A stretch of 64,000 bases of DNA from Bog-756 sp963776225 (GTDB taxonomy: Bacteria; Actinomycetota; Acidimicrobiia; Acidimicrobiales; RAAP-2). Shown here piece by piece: positions 56,905-64,000 of the stretch; positions within the stretch are counted from its first letter, which is position 1, and each line of letters begins with the position of its first letter. The notes below the pieces were generated by a model that saw nothing but the letters and a program-made list of their open reading frames with translations, made no database searches and was not told the DNA's origin. The translations under genes were made by a program, and so were the position numbers. The stretch spans positions 248,001 through 312,000 of the forward strand of contig CAVZLL010000002.1 in NCBI GenBank assembly GCA_963776225.1. The letters run 5' to 3'.

Positions 56905-56910
56905 ACTGTA
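56905..56910 (-). promoter_or_regulatory. Near-leaderless -10 box for the alpha/beta hydrolase
   Basis: TACAGT on the minus strand is eight bases from the ATG at 56896. Confidence 0.4.
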
Positions 56911-57020
56911 GATCCCCGCACCCTGGGACCGCTGTTACCCCGATCCCCCCGATCGCACCCTTCGAGGCGGACCAGTTACGCTCGTGCCGACACCACCCAC
57001 CGATCGGGGACTGCGGAACG

Positions 57021-58109
57021 ATGGCTGACACCACCAAGAAGCCCGGAACGGGCGGGAACACGCCCAAGCCGGCGCCCACGACCGGCGGCTCCCAGAGTGC
57101 CAAGGACAAGAGCCGGGCACAGAGCCGGCCGGTCTCCACCAAGGCTCCCGCCGGCAAGGGCGGGTCGGCCCGGGCGAAGGGCGGAAACGCACCCCGACCG
57201 GGTGCACGGCCGGCGGCCACCGCTCCGGCTCCGAAGGCCAGCCGATCGGCCCTCCTGACGTGGGGAGCGGTCGGCCTGGTCGTCGTGGTCGTCGCGGTCC
57301 TGGTCATCGTCAAGGTGGTCGGCGGGACCACGACCGACACCACCTTCACCCCGGTGACACCGGCCCCGGCCTCGGTCCTCCACGACGTGACCAACATCCC
57401 GATGTCGGTCTACGACACGGTGGGGGTGACCTCCTCGTCGATCGCGGTCTCCCCGCCGAAGATCCTCTCCAACCAGCCTCCCATGGTCATCAACGGCAAG
57501 AGCCCGGCCATGCTCTACTACGGGGCGGAGTACTGCCCCTACTGCGCCGCGGAGCGCTGGGCGATGGTCGCCGCGCTGTCGCGCTTCGGCACCTGGTCCG
57601 ACCTGCAGATCACCGCGTCGTCGCACACCGACGTGGATCCGGCAACCCATACCTTCAGCTTCCACGGTGCGACCCTGACCAGCCCCTACCTCACCTTCGC
57701 CGGGATCGAGCAGTACACCAACGTGCCCAACCCTGCGGGGCCGAACCCCTACACCACGCTCCAGAACCCGACCAAGGCCGAGGCGGCGATCCTCACCAAG
57801 TACAGCTCGTCGCAGTTCCTGCCCAACTCGAGCACGAGCGGGGGGATCTCGTTCCCCTTCGTGGACATCAACAACCTGGCCCTGTTCTCGGGTGCGAGCT
57901 ACGACCCGGGCGCGCTGGCCAACCTCACCTGGACCGACATCGCCAGCAACCTCTCCGACCCGACCAATCCGATCACCCAGGCAATCGTCGCCACGGCCAA
58001 CTACATGAGCGCCGCCATCTGCGCGAGCACCAAGGGCCAGCCGGCAAACGTGTGCACGAGCTCCGGCGTCAAGACCGCTGCCAAGGCGCTGGGGATCAAC
58101 GCGAGCTGA
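57021..58109 (+). CDS. DUF929 membrane-anchored thioredoxin-fold protein with CPYC active site
   Basis: 362 residues. A long Lys/Pro/Ala-rich cytoplasmic N-terminus (1-77), one membrane helix (about 78-100), then an external domain. Its active site AEYCPYCAAERW has Cys172-Pro-Tyr-Cys175, a thioredoxin/DsbA-type pair. The domain resembles DUF929. It is followed after 33 bases by VKOR, the usual reoxidant for such proteins. A TACGCT -10-like box lies at 56977-56982. Probable role: oxidative folding or disulfide exchange outside the membrane. Confidence 0.83.
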   Translation: MADTTKKPGTGGNTPKPAPTTGGSQSAKDKSRAQSRPVSTKAPAGKGGSARAKGGNAPRPGARPAATAPAPKASRSALLTWGAVGLVVVVVAVLVIVKVVGGTTTDTTFTPVTPAPASVLHDVTNIPMSVYDTVGVTSSSIAVSPPKILSNQPPMVINGKSPAMLYYGAEYCPYCAAERWAMVAALSRFGTWSDLQITASSHTDVDPATHTFSFHGATLTSPYLTFAGIEQYTNVPNPAGPNPYTTLQNPTKAEAAILTKYSSSQFLPNSSTSGGISFPFVDINNLALFSGASYDPGALANLTWTDIASNLSDPTNPITQAIVATANYMSAAICASTKGQPANVCTSSGVKTAAKALGINAS

Positions 58110-58142
58110 GCCGCATCCCGCCGGCGATCGTCACCGACCACC

Positions 58143-58640
58143 ATGCCCACCCTGCGCTGGCAGCCCCTGACCACCCTGATCCTGAGCATCGCCGGGCTCG
58201 GGATCGCGACCTATCTCACGATCACCCACTTCGACAAGACCGCCCTGGTCTGCACCAGCGGGGGCGCCATCAATTGCGAGAAGGTCACCACGAGCCCGCA
58301 GTCGGTCATCTTCGGCATCCCGGTGGCCATGCTCGGACTGCTCTTCTTCGTGCCCATGATCGCCCTCTGCCTGCCGGTCGCATGGCGGTCCGCCGACCGG
58401 CGGGTCCACCTGGCGCGCCTGGCCCTCGCGATCACCGGGGTCGGGATGATCCTCTACCTGATCACCGCCGAGCTCTTCCTGATCAAGGCCATCTGCCTCT
58501 GGTGCTCGGGGGTCCACCTGATCACCTTCGTCCTCTTCGTGATCATCGTGACCTCGGCACCTGTCGTCCTCGCCCCGGGCTACGGCGAGGCCGACCCGGA
58601 TCTCGAGGGTGACGAGCTCCTGGCTGCCGACCCTGCGTAG
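58143..58640 (+). CDS. Vitamin K epoxide reductase (VKOR) family protein
   Basis: 165 residues with four membrane helices. The loop Cys37 and Cys45 (LVCTSGGAINCEKV) and the quinone-side pair Cys118-x2-Cys121 (AICLWCSGVH) are all present, as is the conserved Ser shortly after the loop. VKOR passes electrons from a thioredoxin-like partner to menaquinone, replacing DsbB. The partners are the flanking DUF929 genes. Confidence 0.93.
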   Translation: MPTLRWQPLTTLILSIAGLGIATYLTITHFDKTALVCTSGGAINCEKVTTSPQSVIFGIPVAMLGLLFFVPMIALCLPVAWRSADRRVHLARLALAITGVGMILYLITAELFLIKAICLWCSGVHLITFVLFVIIVTSAPVVLAPGYGEADPDLEGDELLAADPA

Positions 58641-58664
58641 CCGCGTGCCGACCGGGGACGAAGG

Positions 58665-59603
58665 GTGACCGACGCCGGCTCCGCCGGTGCGGGAGTGGAC
58701 ACGGCGGCCCCACCCCGGAACGGACCGCCCGGCTCGACCCGTGCCGCCCGATGGGCGTGGGGTGCGGTCGTCGTGCTGCTGCTCGGGTTCGTCGCCCTGG
58801 TGACCTATGCCCTGACCCACACCGGCCCGACCACCGGCGTGGCCCGGCCGACGATCACCGCCGGCGACATCGTCGCCACCCTTGCCGGGGTCACGCCCGC
58901 AACCTTCGACTCGGTCGGGGTCACCGTGCCGGACACCGCCCTCACCGCGCCGACCGTCCTCACCGGGCAGCCGCCCCTCTCGCGGGGCGGGCGGCCCGAG
59001 GTGCTCTTCGTGGGCTCGGAGTACAGCCCCTTCTGCGCTGCGGAGCGCTGGGCCCTGGTCGTGGCACTCGACCGGTTCGGCCGGTTCGGCGTCCTCCACA
59101 ACACCCAGTCCGCCCCCCTCTCGGTCTTCTCGGGCATCCAGTCGTTCAGCTTCACCAACACCACCTACTCGAGCACGTACCTGACCCTGACCGGGGTCGA
59201 GCTCTACTCGGACCAGGTCGGCGCCGACGGCACCTTCACCCGCCTCACCCGGCTCGATCCGGGCGAGGCGGCTCTGGTCGCCCGGTACACGGCGCAGGTC
59301 GACGGCGCCGGCGCCCCAGCCACCTGGCCCTTCGTGGACATCGCCAACCGGATGGTCGCCACCACCTCGGGCTTCAGTCCCGCGCTCCTGGTCGGCCAGT
59401 CCCAGGCCCAGATCGCGGCCGAGGTGGCCCAACCGCTGGCGGCCGCCCCGGGCCCGACCCCCGCCCCACCGAGCGGCGCAGCCATCGTGGCCGAGGCAAA
59501 CCAGCTCAGCGCCGGAATCTGCCTCGCGACCGGTGGAGCGCCCGCCGCGGTGTGCTCGTCGAAGGCGGTGCGCAGCGCCGACCAGGCACTCGGACTCGGG
59601 TGA
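58665..59603 (+). CDS. Second DUF929 protein, active site altered to SPFC
   Basis: 312 residues with a membrane helix at 28-50 and an external domain paralogous to the 57021 product (both share EY-x-P-x-C-AAERWA). Here the first active-site Cys is Ser121, leaving only Cys124. It can form mixed disulfides but cannot do normal dithiol-disulfide cycling. It may trap or hold substrates, or act in resolving. It starts 24 bases behind VKOR and is probably co-transcribed. Confidence 0.8.
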   Translation: MTDAGSAGAGVDTAAPPRNGPPGSTRAARWAWGAVVVLLLGFVALVTYALTHTGPTTGVARPTITAGDIVATLAGVTPATFDSVGVTVPDTALTAPTVLTGQPPLSRGGRPEVLFVGSEYSPFCAAERWALVVALDRFGRFGVLHNTQSAPLSVFSGIQSFSFTNTTYSSTYLTLTGVELYSDQVGADGTFTRLTRLDPGEAALVARYTAQVDGAGAPATWPFVDIANRMVATTSGFSPALLVGQSQAQIAAEVAQPLAAAPGPTPAPPSGAAIVAEANQLSAGICLATGGAPAAVCSSKAVRSADQALGLG

Positions 59604-59649
59604 TACCCCCCGGGGAGGGGGTGCCCGCCCCGGAACGGAGCGGAGCGGG

Positions 59650-59907
59650 TCAGCCGACCCGTCGCTCGGCGAGCTGCTTGCGCTCCATCTCGTTCAGCCC
59701 GCCCCAGATGCCGTGGGGCTCATGGATGCGGATGGCGTAATCGAGACACTCCGTGCGGACCACGCAGGTCCGGCAGATCGCCTTCGCCCGGTCCTCGCGC
59801 TGCAGCTTCTCCTCCTTGCGCTCGGCGTGGGCAGGCGGGAAGAAGATCTCCGCCTGTGGCCCGCGGCACGAGGCCTTGAGCTGCCATGTCTCACCCGCCT
59901 GCTCCAC
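59650..59907 (-). CDS. WhiB-family [4Fe-4S] transcription regulator (WhiB4-like context)
   Basis: 85 residues with the four cluster Cys: Cys14, Cys45, Cys48 and Cys54 (CRTCVVRTEC), followed by HGIWGGLNEMERKQL. Divergent from two Get3-like ATPases, as in the whiB4 (Rv3681c) and Rv3679-Rv3680 arrangement, which is the reason for a WhiB4-like call. The GTG has AAGGGGGAA upstream. WhiB4 is a redox-sensitive regulator; VKOR genes end just before it. Confidence 0.92.
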   Translation of the reverse strand: MEQAGETWQLKASCRGPQAEIFFPPAHAERKEEKLQREDRAKAICRTCVVRTECLDYAIRIHEPHGIWGGLNEMERKQLAERRVG

Positions 59908-60113
59908 GAACCGATTCCCCCTTCGGATCGACCGACCTCAGGCAAGCGAACGTACTCGGCGGCACGGGCGGGCACAAGAGGTCCGACCGGGATTCGCGGC
60001 AAATGCGGCCCGGTTCGCGCCGTCCGTGGTGGCCCGAGCGCCCCACGCCCGGACGGCCGGTCCGTCGGCCTGTCGGTGGTCCCCGCAGGCACGGACACTA
60101 CGCTCGGTGCGTC

Positions 60114-61133
60114 ATGGACGTCCGCGCCTTCTGCACACAGAGCCGGGTCGTGATCGTGGCCGGGAAGGGCGGGGTGGGCAAGACCACCATGGTCGCGGCC
60201 CTCGCCCATCTGGCTGCCGGCGCCGGCCTCTCGGTCCTGGTCGTGGAGCTCGAGGGGCGCAAGGGGGTGGCGACCGCCTTCGGGCGCGAGGAAGGGCTGG
60301 ACTACGCGGGGCAGGTCCTCCACGCGGCCGGGGCGATCCTCGAGCAGGGGGACGCGGGCGACGAGCAGGTGGCCATCCCGCGCGGCACCGTGCACGCCCG
60401 CACGATCACCCCCGACGACGCGCTGCTCGAGTACCTGGCGGACCACGGGATGCGCAGGATCTCCCGGCGTCTGCTCTCCTCGGGGATCCTCGACATCGTG
60501 GCCGGGGCCATTCCCGGGATCCGGGACATCCTGGTGCTGGGAAAGGTCAAGCAGATCGAGCGGAGCGGGATGGCCGATCTGATCCTGGTCGACGCCCCGG
60601 CGACCGGCCACACCATGACCTTCCTCTCCTCGGCCGGCGGGCTCCTCGACGCCGCGCGGGGCGGACCCATCCGGGCCCAGGCGGCCGACGTGGTCGCCCT
60701 GCTCTCGGACCCTGCACGGTGCCAGGTCGCCCTGGTCACCCTCCCCGAGGAGATGCCGGTCAACGAGGTGGTCGAAGCCGCCTACGCGCTCGAGGACAGG
60801 GTCGGGATCGCCCTCGGCCCGGTGATCGTCAACGCCTGCTACCCACCGCTGGCGGGCCTCCGGGTGCCCGCCCCGGCCGCAGCCGAACGGGCGGGCGTCG
60901 GTCTCGACCACTCGTTGCTCGGCGCGCTGGAGGAGGCCCGGGCCTTCCGCCTCCGCCGCCAGGAGCTCCAGGAGGAGCAGCTCGGCCGGCTGGCCGACGC
61001 GCTCCCCCTCGCCCAGCTCCGGGCGCCCTTCCTCTTCACCGACACCATCGGCCCGGTCGAGCTCGACCGGCTGAGCCGTGCCCTCGCCGATGGGATCCGG
61101 GCCATCCCCGCCCCGGCCGAACTGCCGGCATGA
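60114..61133 (+). CDS. Get3/ArsA-family ATPase, first of a pair
   Basis: 339 residues. The deviant Walker A GKGGVGKTT is at residues 17-25; switch DAPATGHTMTFL follows. The pair corresponds to Rv3679-Rv3680 of mycobacteria, annotated as anion transport ATPases. No arsenite pump is close, so arsenite transport is unlikely. TACGCT lies nine bases before the ATG. It overlaps the second ATPase by four bases. Confidence 0.87.
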   Translation: MDVRAFCTQSRVVIVAGKGGVGKTTMVAALAHLAAGAGLSVLVVELEGRKGVATAFGREEGLDYAGQVLHAAGAILEQGDAGDEQVAIPRGTVHARTITPDDALLEYLADHGMRRISRRLLSSGILDIVAGAIPGIRDILVLGKVKQIERSGMADLILVDAPATGHTMTFLSSAGGLLDAARGGPIRAQAADVVALLSDPARCQVALVTLPEEMPVNEVVEAAYALEDRVGIALGPVIVNACYPPLAGLRVPAPAAAERAGVGLDHSLLGALEEARAFRLRRQELQEEQLGRLADALPLAQLRAPFLFTDTIGPVELDRLSRALADGIRAIPAPAELPA

Positions 61134-62272
61134 CCGACCCCGCGCCGGGCGGCGACCGGTCGGGCAACGGGACCCGGCCGCCTACCATCGACGAGCTCGC
61201 CCGCGACCGGTCCATCGTGATCTGCTGCGGGTCGGGCGGCGTGGGCAAGACGACGACGTCGGCCGCCGTGGCGCTCCAGGCCGCCCGGCTGGGCCGGAAG
61301 GCGTGCGTGGTCACCATCGACCCCGCCCGCCGGTTGGCCGACTCCCTCGGGATGGACGAGCTCTCCAACCGCCCGACCCTGATCCGGGGCGACTGGCCCG
61401 GCGAGCTGCACGCGCTCATGCTCGACCCCAAGGGCACCTTCGACGACCTCGTCACGCGCTACGCCGACTCCGCCGAGCAGGCCGAGGACATCCGGGTCAA
61501 CCGCATCTACCGGAATCTGACCGGGACCCTCTCGGGTACCCAGGAGTACATGGCGATGGAGAAGCTCCACGAGCTGGTCGAGGAGGGCGGCTTCGACGTG
61601 GTGGTGGTGGACACGCCACCGTCCCGGAGCGCGCTCGACTTCCTCGACGCCCCGCGGCGGCTGACCCACTTCCTCGAGAACCGGATCTTCCAGGCCCTGA
61701 TGAAGCCCACCCGGGCCGGGCTCCGGGTGATGGGGGTGGCCGCCCAGGCGCTGCTCCGGACCATCTCCAAGGTGGCGGGAGCCGACATCGTGGGCGATGC
61801 GGTCGCCTTCTTCCAGGCCTTCGAGGGGATGGAGGAGGGATTCCGCGACCGGGCCGCGCGGGTGCGGGACCTGCTCGGTCAACCGGGCACCGCCTTCGTC
61901 CTCGTGGCCTCGCCGAGGCCCGACTCGGTCGACGAGGCGCTGCACTTCGCAGACAAGCTGGCCGAGTCGCACATGTCCCCGACCGCGCTGGTGCTCAACC
62001 GGGTCCAGCCGCGCTTCGCCACCGACGCCCAGCTGGCCACCCTCACCGCCCTCGACGGAGAGGCGGCGGGCGAGGGCGCGCTCGGGGACCTGGTCGAGAA
62101 CCTGCGGGGCTACACGCTGGCCTCCGACCGGGAGGAGGAGATCTATGCCGACCTGGTGGCCAGGGTCGACCCCGCTCCCGTGCACCGGGTCCCGCTCCTC
62201 AACACCGACGTCCACGACCTCGACGGTCTGGTGGCCATCGCCGACCTGCTCTTCGACCGACCCGGCCCCTGA
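61130..62272 (+). CDS. Get3/ArsA-family ATPase, second of a pair
   Basis: 380 residues with Walker A CGSGGVGKTT, VTIDPARRLADSLG, and switch VVDTPPSRSALDFLDAP. It is larger than the first ATPase because of a helical insert. Two subunits likely form a heterodimer (inference from coupling and mycobacterial parallel). Confidence 0.88.
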   Translation: MTDPAPGGDRSGNGTRPPTIDELARDRSIVICCGSGGVGKTTTSAAVALQAARLGRKACVVTIDPARRLADSLGMDELSNRPTLIRGDWPGELHALMLDPKGTFDDLVTRYADSAEQAEDIRVNRIYRNLTGTLSGTQEYMAMEKLHELVEEGGFDVVVVDTPPSRSALDFLDAPRRLTHFLENRIFQALMKPTRAGLRVMGVAAQALLRTISKVAGADIVGDAVAFFQAFEGMEEGFRDRAARVRDLLGQPGTAFVLVASPRPDSVDEALHFADKLAESHMSPTALVLNRVQPRFATDAQLATLTALDGEAAGEGALGDLVENLRGYTLASDREEEIYADLVARVDPAPVHRVPLLNTDVHDLDGLVAIADLLFDRPGP

Positions 62273-62338
62273 GCGGCACCGACCCCGGCCGGTGGAGAGC
62301 CGTTCGGTGGGCCCTCCCGGATCGGGTCGGGCGGGCGC

Positions 62339-62344
62339 TAACCT
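62339..62344 (+). promoter_or_regulatory. Leaderless-type -10 box for the receiver gene
   Basis: TAACCT is seven bases before the GTG at 62352, which has no ribosome-binding site. Confidence 0.5.
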
Positions 62345-62351
62345 CTCCGAT

Positions 62352-62786
62352 GTGCCGACCGTCCTCGTGGCCAGCGACGCCCCTTCGGTGCGGGCCGAGG
62401 TCGCGGCCACTGCCGGAAGCCCCGACGTCACCATCGTCGAGGCACGTTCCGGCCCCGAGGTGATGGCCCTCGTCGCCGAGGACCTGCCCGATCTGGTGGT
62501 CGTCGACCTGCAGATGGGCAACATGGGAGGCATGGCCACCTGCCTGGAGCTCCGTCTCGAGGCGTCGTACGGGAAGATCGACCACGTGCCGGTTCTCATG
62601 CTGCTCGACCGTCGCCCCGACGTCTTCCTCGCCCGCCGGTCGGGGGCCGAGGGATGGCTGGTCAAACCGCTCGATCCGATCCGGCTGCGCCGGGCGGTCG
62701 CCGCGCTGCTCGGCGGTGGCACCTACGACGACGAGTCCTACCGGCCGCTGTCCGTCGCGTCCGCACCGCTCGTCGCCGGCGCCTGA
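62352..62786 (+). CDS. Stand-alone response-regulator receiver domain protein
   Basis: 144 residues. Asp52 in LVVVDLQMG is the phospho-acceptor and GWLVKPLDP holds the Lys. No output domain follows, only a short tail. No kinase is seen nearby. It probably acts by protein interaction. Confidence 0.8.
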   Translation: MPTVLVASDAPSVRAEVAATAGSPDVTIVEARSGPEVMALVAEDLPDLVVVDLQMGNMGGMATCLELRLEASYGKIDHVPVLMLLDRRPDVFLARRSGAEGWLVKPLDPIRLRRAVAALLGGGTYDDESYRPLSVASAPLVAGA

Positions 62787-62818
62787 GCGCCGCTCCCCCG
62801 AGCCGGCCGGTCACCATC

Positions 62819-63715
62819 ATGTCCGTGTTCCATCGCAAGGCCCCCCCGGCCGGACAGGGGCGCCCCGCCCGGAAGCGGCGGGCGGGCCAGGTCGACGGGC
62901 TCCCGGCCGAGAGCGAGGGCGATGCCCAGGAGCAGTTCATCATCGAGGCCCTCCGCGACGTGCGGGACACCGAGGTGCGGGAGGTGATGACCCCACGGGT
63001 CGACGTGGTCGCGCTGTCGATCCCGCTCACCCTGGACGCGGTGTCCATGGCGGTTCGCGAATCGGGCCACAGCTGCTTTCCCGTCTACGGGGACGATCTC
63101 GACGACCTCATCGGCGTCCTGTTCGTCAACGACCTGTTCCGCGCCGGCTGGAACCTTGGCGCCGAAGAGGACGGGGGCGACGCACTGAGCTCGGTCGACA
63201 TCTCGAGACGGCTCCGCCAGCCGTTCCTGGTGCCCGAATCGCGCCCGGTCCTCGACGTGCTCGCCGAGATGCGCCGGCAGCGCCGGGCCTTCGCGGTGGT
63301 GGTCGACGAGTACGGCGGGGTGGAGGGCGTGATCACGGTCAAGGACCTGCTCGGCGCCCTGGTCGGGGACCTGCCCGACGAGTTCGACCCTGACGACGAG
63401 CCCGACGCGGTCCGGGTGGACGGCACGCGGTGGTTGGTGGACGGCCGGATGAGCCTCGACGACCTGCGCGACCAGCTCGGGATCGATCTGCCCGAAGGGG
63501 AGTACGTGACCCTCGGCGGCTACCTCTTCGACGCCTTCGGCCACATCCCCGAAGAGGGGGAGGCGGTCGAGGTCGGCGGCTGGCAGCTCAAGGTCTCGGA
63601 GATGGACAAGCGCCGGATCGCGAAGGTGGTGGCCAAGCGAACGGTGCCCGCCCCGGCTCCCGCGGACGGGGCCGGTACCGGCGAGCGGGGGAACGACCGC
63701 ACCACGGTCGGGTAG
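62819..63715 (+). CDS. CBS-domain and CorC_HlyC-domain protein
   Basis: 298 residues of the CorC type without membrane segments. EVREVMTPRVDVVALS opens two CBS domains; VVVDEYGGVEGVITVKDLL is in the second; a CorC_HlyC domain (VDGRMSLDDLRDQLG, GGYLFDAFGHIPEEGE) follows. It may regulate Mg2+/Co2+ efflux or bind adenine nucleotides. An in-frame ATG at 62819 is used; no clear ribosome-binding site. The last 25 residues are low-complexity. Confidence 0.87.
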   Translation: MSVFHRKAPPAGQGRPARKRRAGQVDGLPAESEGDAQEQFIIEALRDVRDTEVREVMTPRVDVVALSIPLTLDAVSMAVRESGHSCFPVYGDDLDDLIGVLFVNDLFRAGWNLGAEEDGGDALSSVDISRRLRQPFLVPESRPVLDVLAEMRRQRRAFAVVVDEYGGVEGVITVKDLLGALVGDLPDEFDPDDEPDAVRVDGTRWLVDGRMSLDDLRDQLGIDLPEGEYVTLGGYLFDAFGHIPEEGEAVEVGGWQLKVSEMDKRRIAKVVAKRTVPAPAPADGAGTGERGNDRTTVG

Positions 63716-63758
63716 CATCTCTCCGTCCCGAGACCGGCAGCGACCGGCTCTTGGAGGA

Positions 63759-63836
63759 CGGGCTGTGGCGCAGCTTGGTTAGCGCGCTGCGTTCGGGACG
63801 CAGAGGTCCCCGGTTCAAATCCGGGCAGCCCGACCA
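63759..63836 (+). tRNA. tRNA-Pro(CGG)
   Basis: CGGGCTG acceptor, D arm, CTGCG-TTCGGGA-CGCAG anticodon arm (anticodon CGG at 63794-63796), T arm CCCGG-TTCAAAT-CCGGG and CAGCCCG-A-CCA. CCA is encoded. Confidence 0.96.
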
Positions 63837-63933
63837 CAAGGTGTGCACGTCAGGTGTGCTCAACCCATCGTACGACCAGTGGGGTCACCAGCGAAGCCGG
63901 CCGGGCGAGCCGCTCGAAGCCAGGCGGTCGGCC
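63837..63933. other. Spacer after tRNA-Pro
   Basis: About 100 bases without a recognisable feature. No terminator with a T-run was seen. Confidence 0.4.
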
Positions 63934-64000
63934 ATGAAGCGGTGTGTCCAGTTCCTCGCGGCCATCCCCTTCGTCGTGGCCGTCCTCTCGGTTGAACCGG
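63934..64000 (+). CDS. Possible start of a secreted or membrane protein, cut by the window end
   Basis: ATG at 63934 opens MKRCVQFLAAIPFVVAVLSVEP, which is a short basic start plus a hydrophobic stretch like a signal peptide. Only 22 codons are visible, and the ribosome-binding site (GGCGG) is weak. Tentative. Confidence 0.3.
   Translation, partial: MKRCVQFLAAIPFVVAVLSVEP

Overview
This is about 64 kb of a very GC-rich, gene-dense actinobacterial chromosome. The evidence is WhiB, CarD, ClpC, DisA, a SigR/RsrA-type sigma/anti-sigma pair, ergothioneine genes (egtB, egtD), a GlnR-type orphan regulator, a DUF2342 zincin and a Get3-like ATPase pair next to whiB. Gene order in 3-25 kb follows the mycobacterial rlmB-ispF-ispD-carD and coaX-panC-fol-hpt-tilS blocks. 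A deep-branching actinobacterium (for example Acidimicrobiia or a relative) fits, because it combines glutamine synthetase II, H+-pyrophosphatase, many leaderless genes and several operon gaps. The exact taxon is inference.

Layout. 1-970: left edge with a decayed fragment resembling the end of glucose-6-phosphate dehydrogenase and a lone 3' half of tRNA-Thr, which looks like an integration (att) scar. 968-3303: egtB and egtD. 3349-8759 (minus): rlmB, ispF, ispD, carD, disA and a frameshifted radA. 8956-12620: clpC, divergent from a polyprenyl diphosphate synthase. 12657-13966: two small secreted two-cysteine proteins flanking a 14-bp tandem repeat. 14128-25493 (minus): a long cofactor run, DinB-like, coaX, nadC, nadB, panC, a DUF2520 protein, folK, folB, a phosphatase-like protein without its catalytic cysteine, folP, folE, hpt, tilS and a DUF2342 zincin. 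25547-26460: anti-sigma and SigR-like sigma. 26558-31124: thiolase/DUF35 pair, aldo-keto reductase and a large secreted pentapeptide-repeat protein. Then tRNA-Thr(CGU), holB, tmk, topA and hppA. 39054-42985: APC/KimA-like permease fused to an OB-fold domain, divergent from two TrkA proteins. 42991-47699: HAD hydrolase, principal-type sigma factor, ferritin-like protein, nadE. 47923-51163: glnII, glnA and glnR with a GlnR-like site upstream. 51186-56896: RidA, a broken molybdenum hydroxylase-like gene, ErpA-type protein, Mrp, Nudix and an alpha/beta hydrolase. 57021-59603: thioredoxin-fold DUF929 protein, VKOR, and a second DUF929 protein with an altered active site. 59650-63836: WhiB, two Get3/ArsA ATPases, a receiver protein, a CBS/CorC protein and tRNA-Pro(CGG).

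How the genes work together. Most of the window is core metabolism: isoprenoid precursors, NAD, CoA, folate, Fe-S assembly and nitrogen assimilation, plus redox homeostasis (ergothioneine, SigR, WhiB, VKOR). The most interesting units are the GS/GlnR island, the DUF929-VKOR-DUF929 disulfide module, the cysteine-less phosphatase inside the folate operon, and the permease/OB-fold fusion that may be read together with DisA-made c-di-AMP. No insertion sequence, integrase gene, CRISPR array or rRNA operon was seen. Three otherwise intact genes carry single frameshifts, so sequencing or assembly error must be excluded before calling them pseudogenes.
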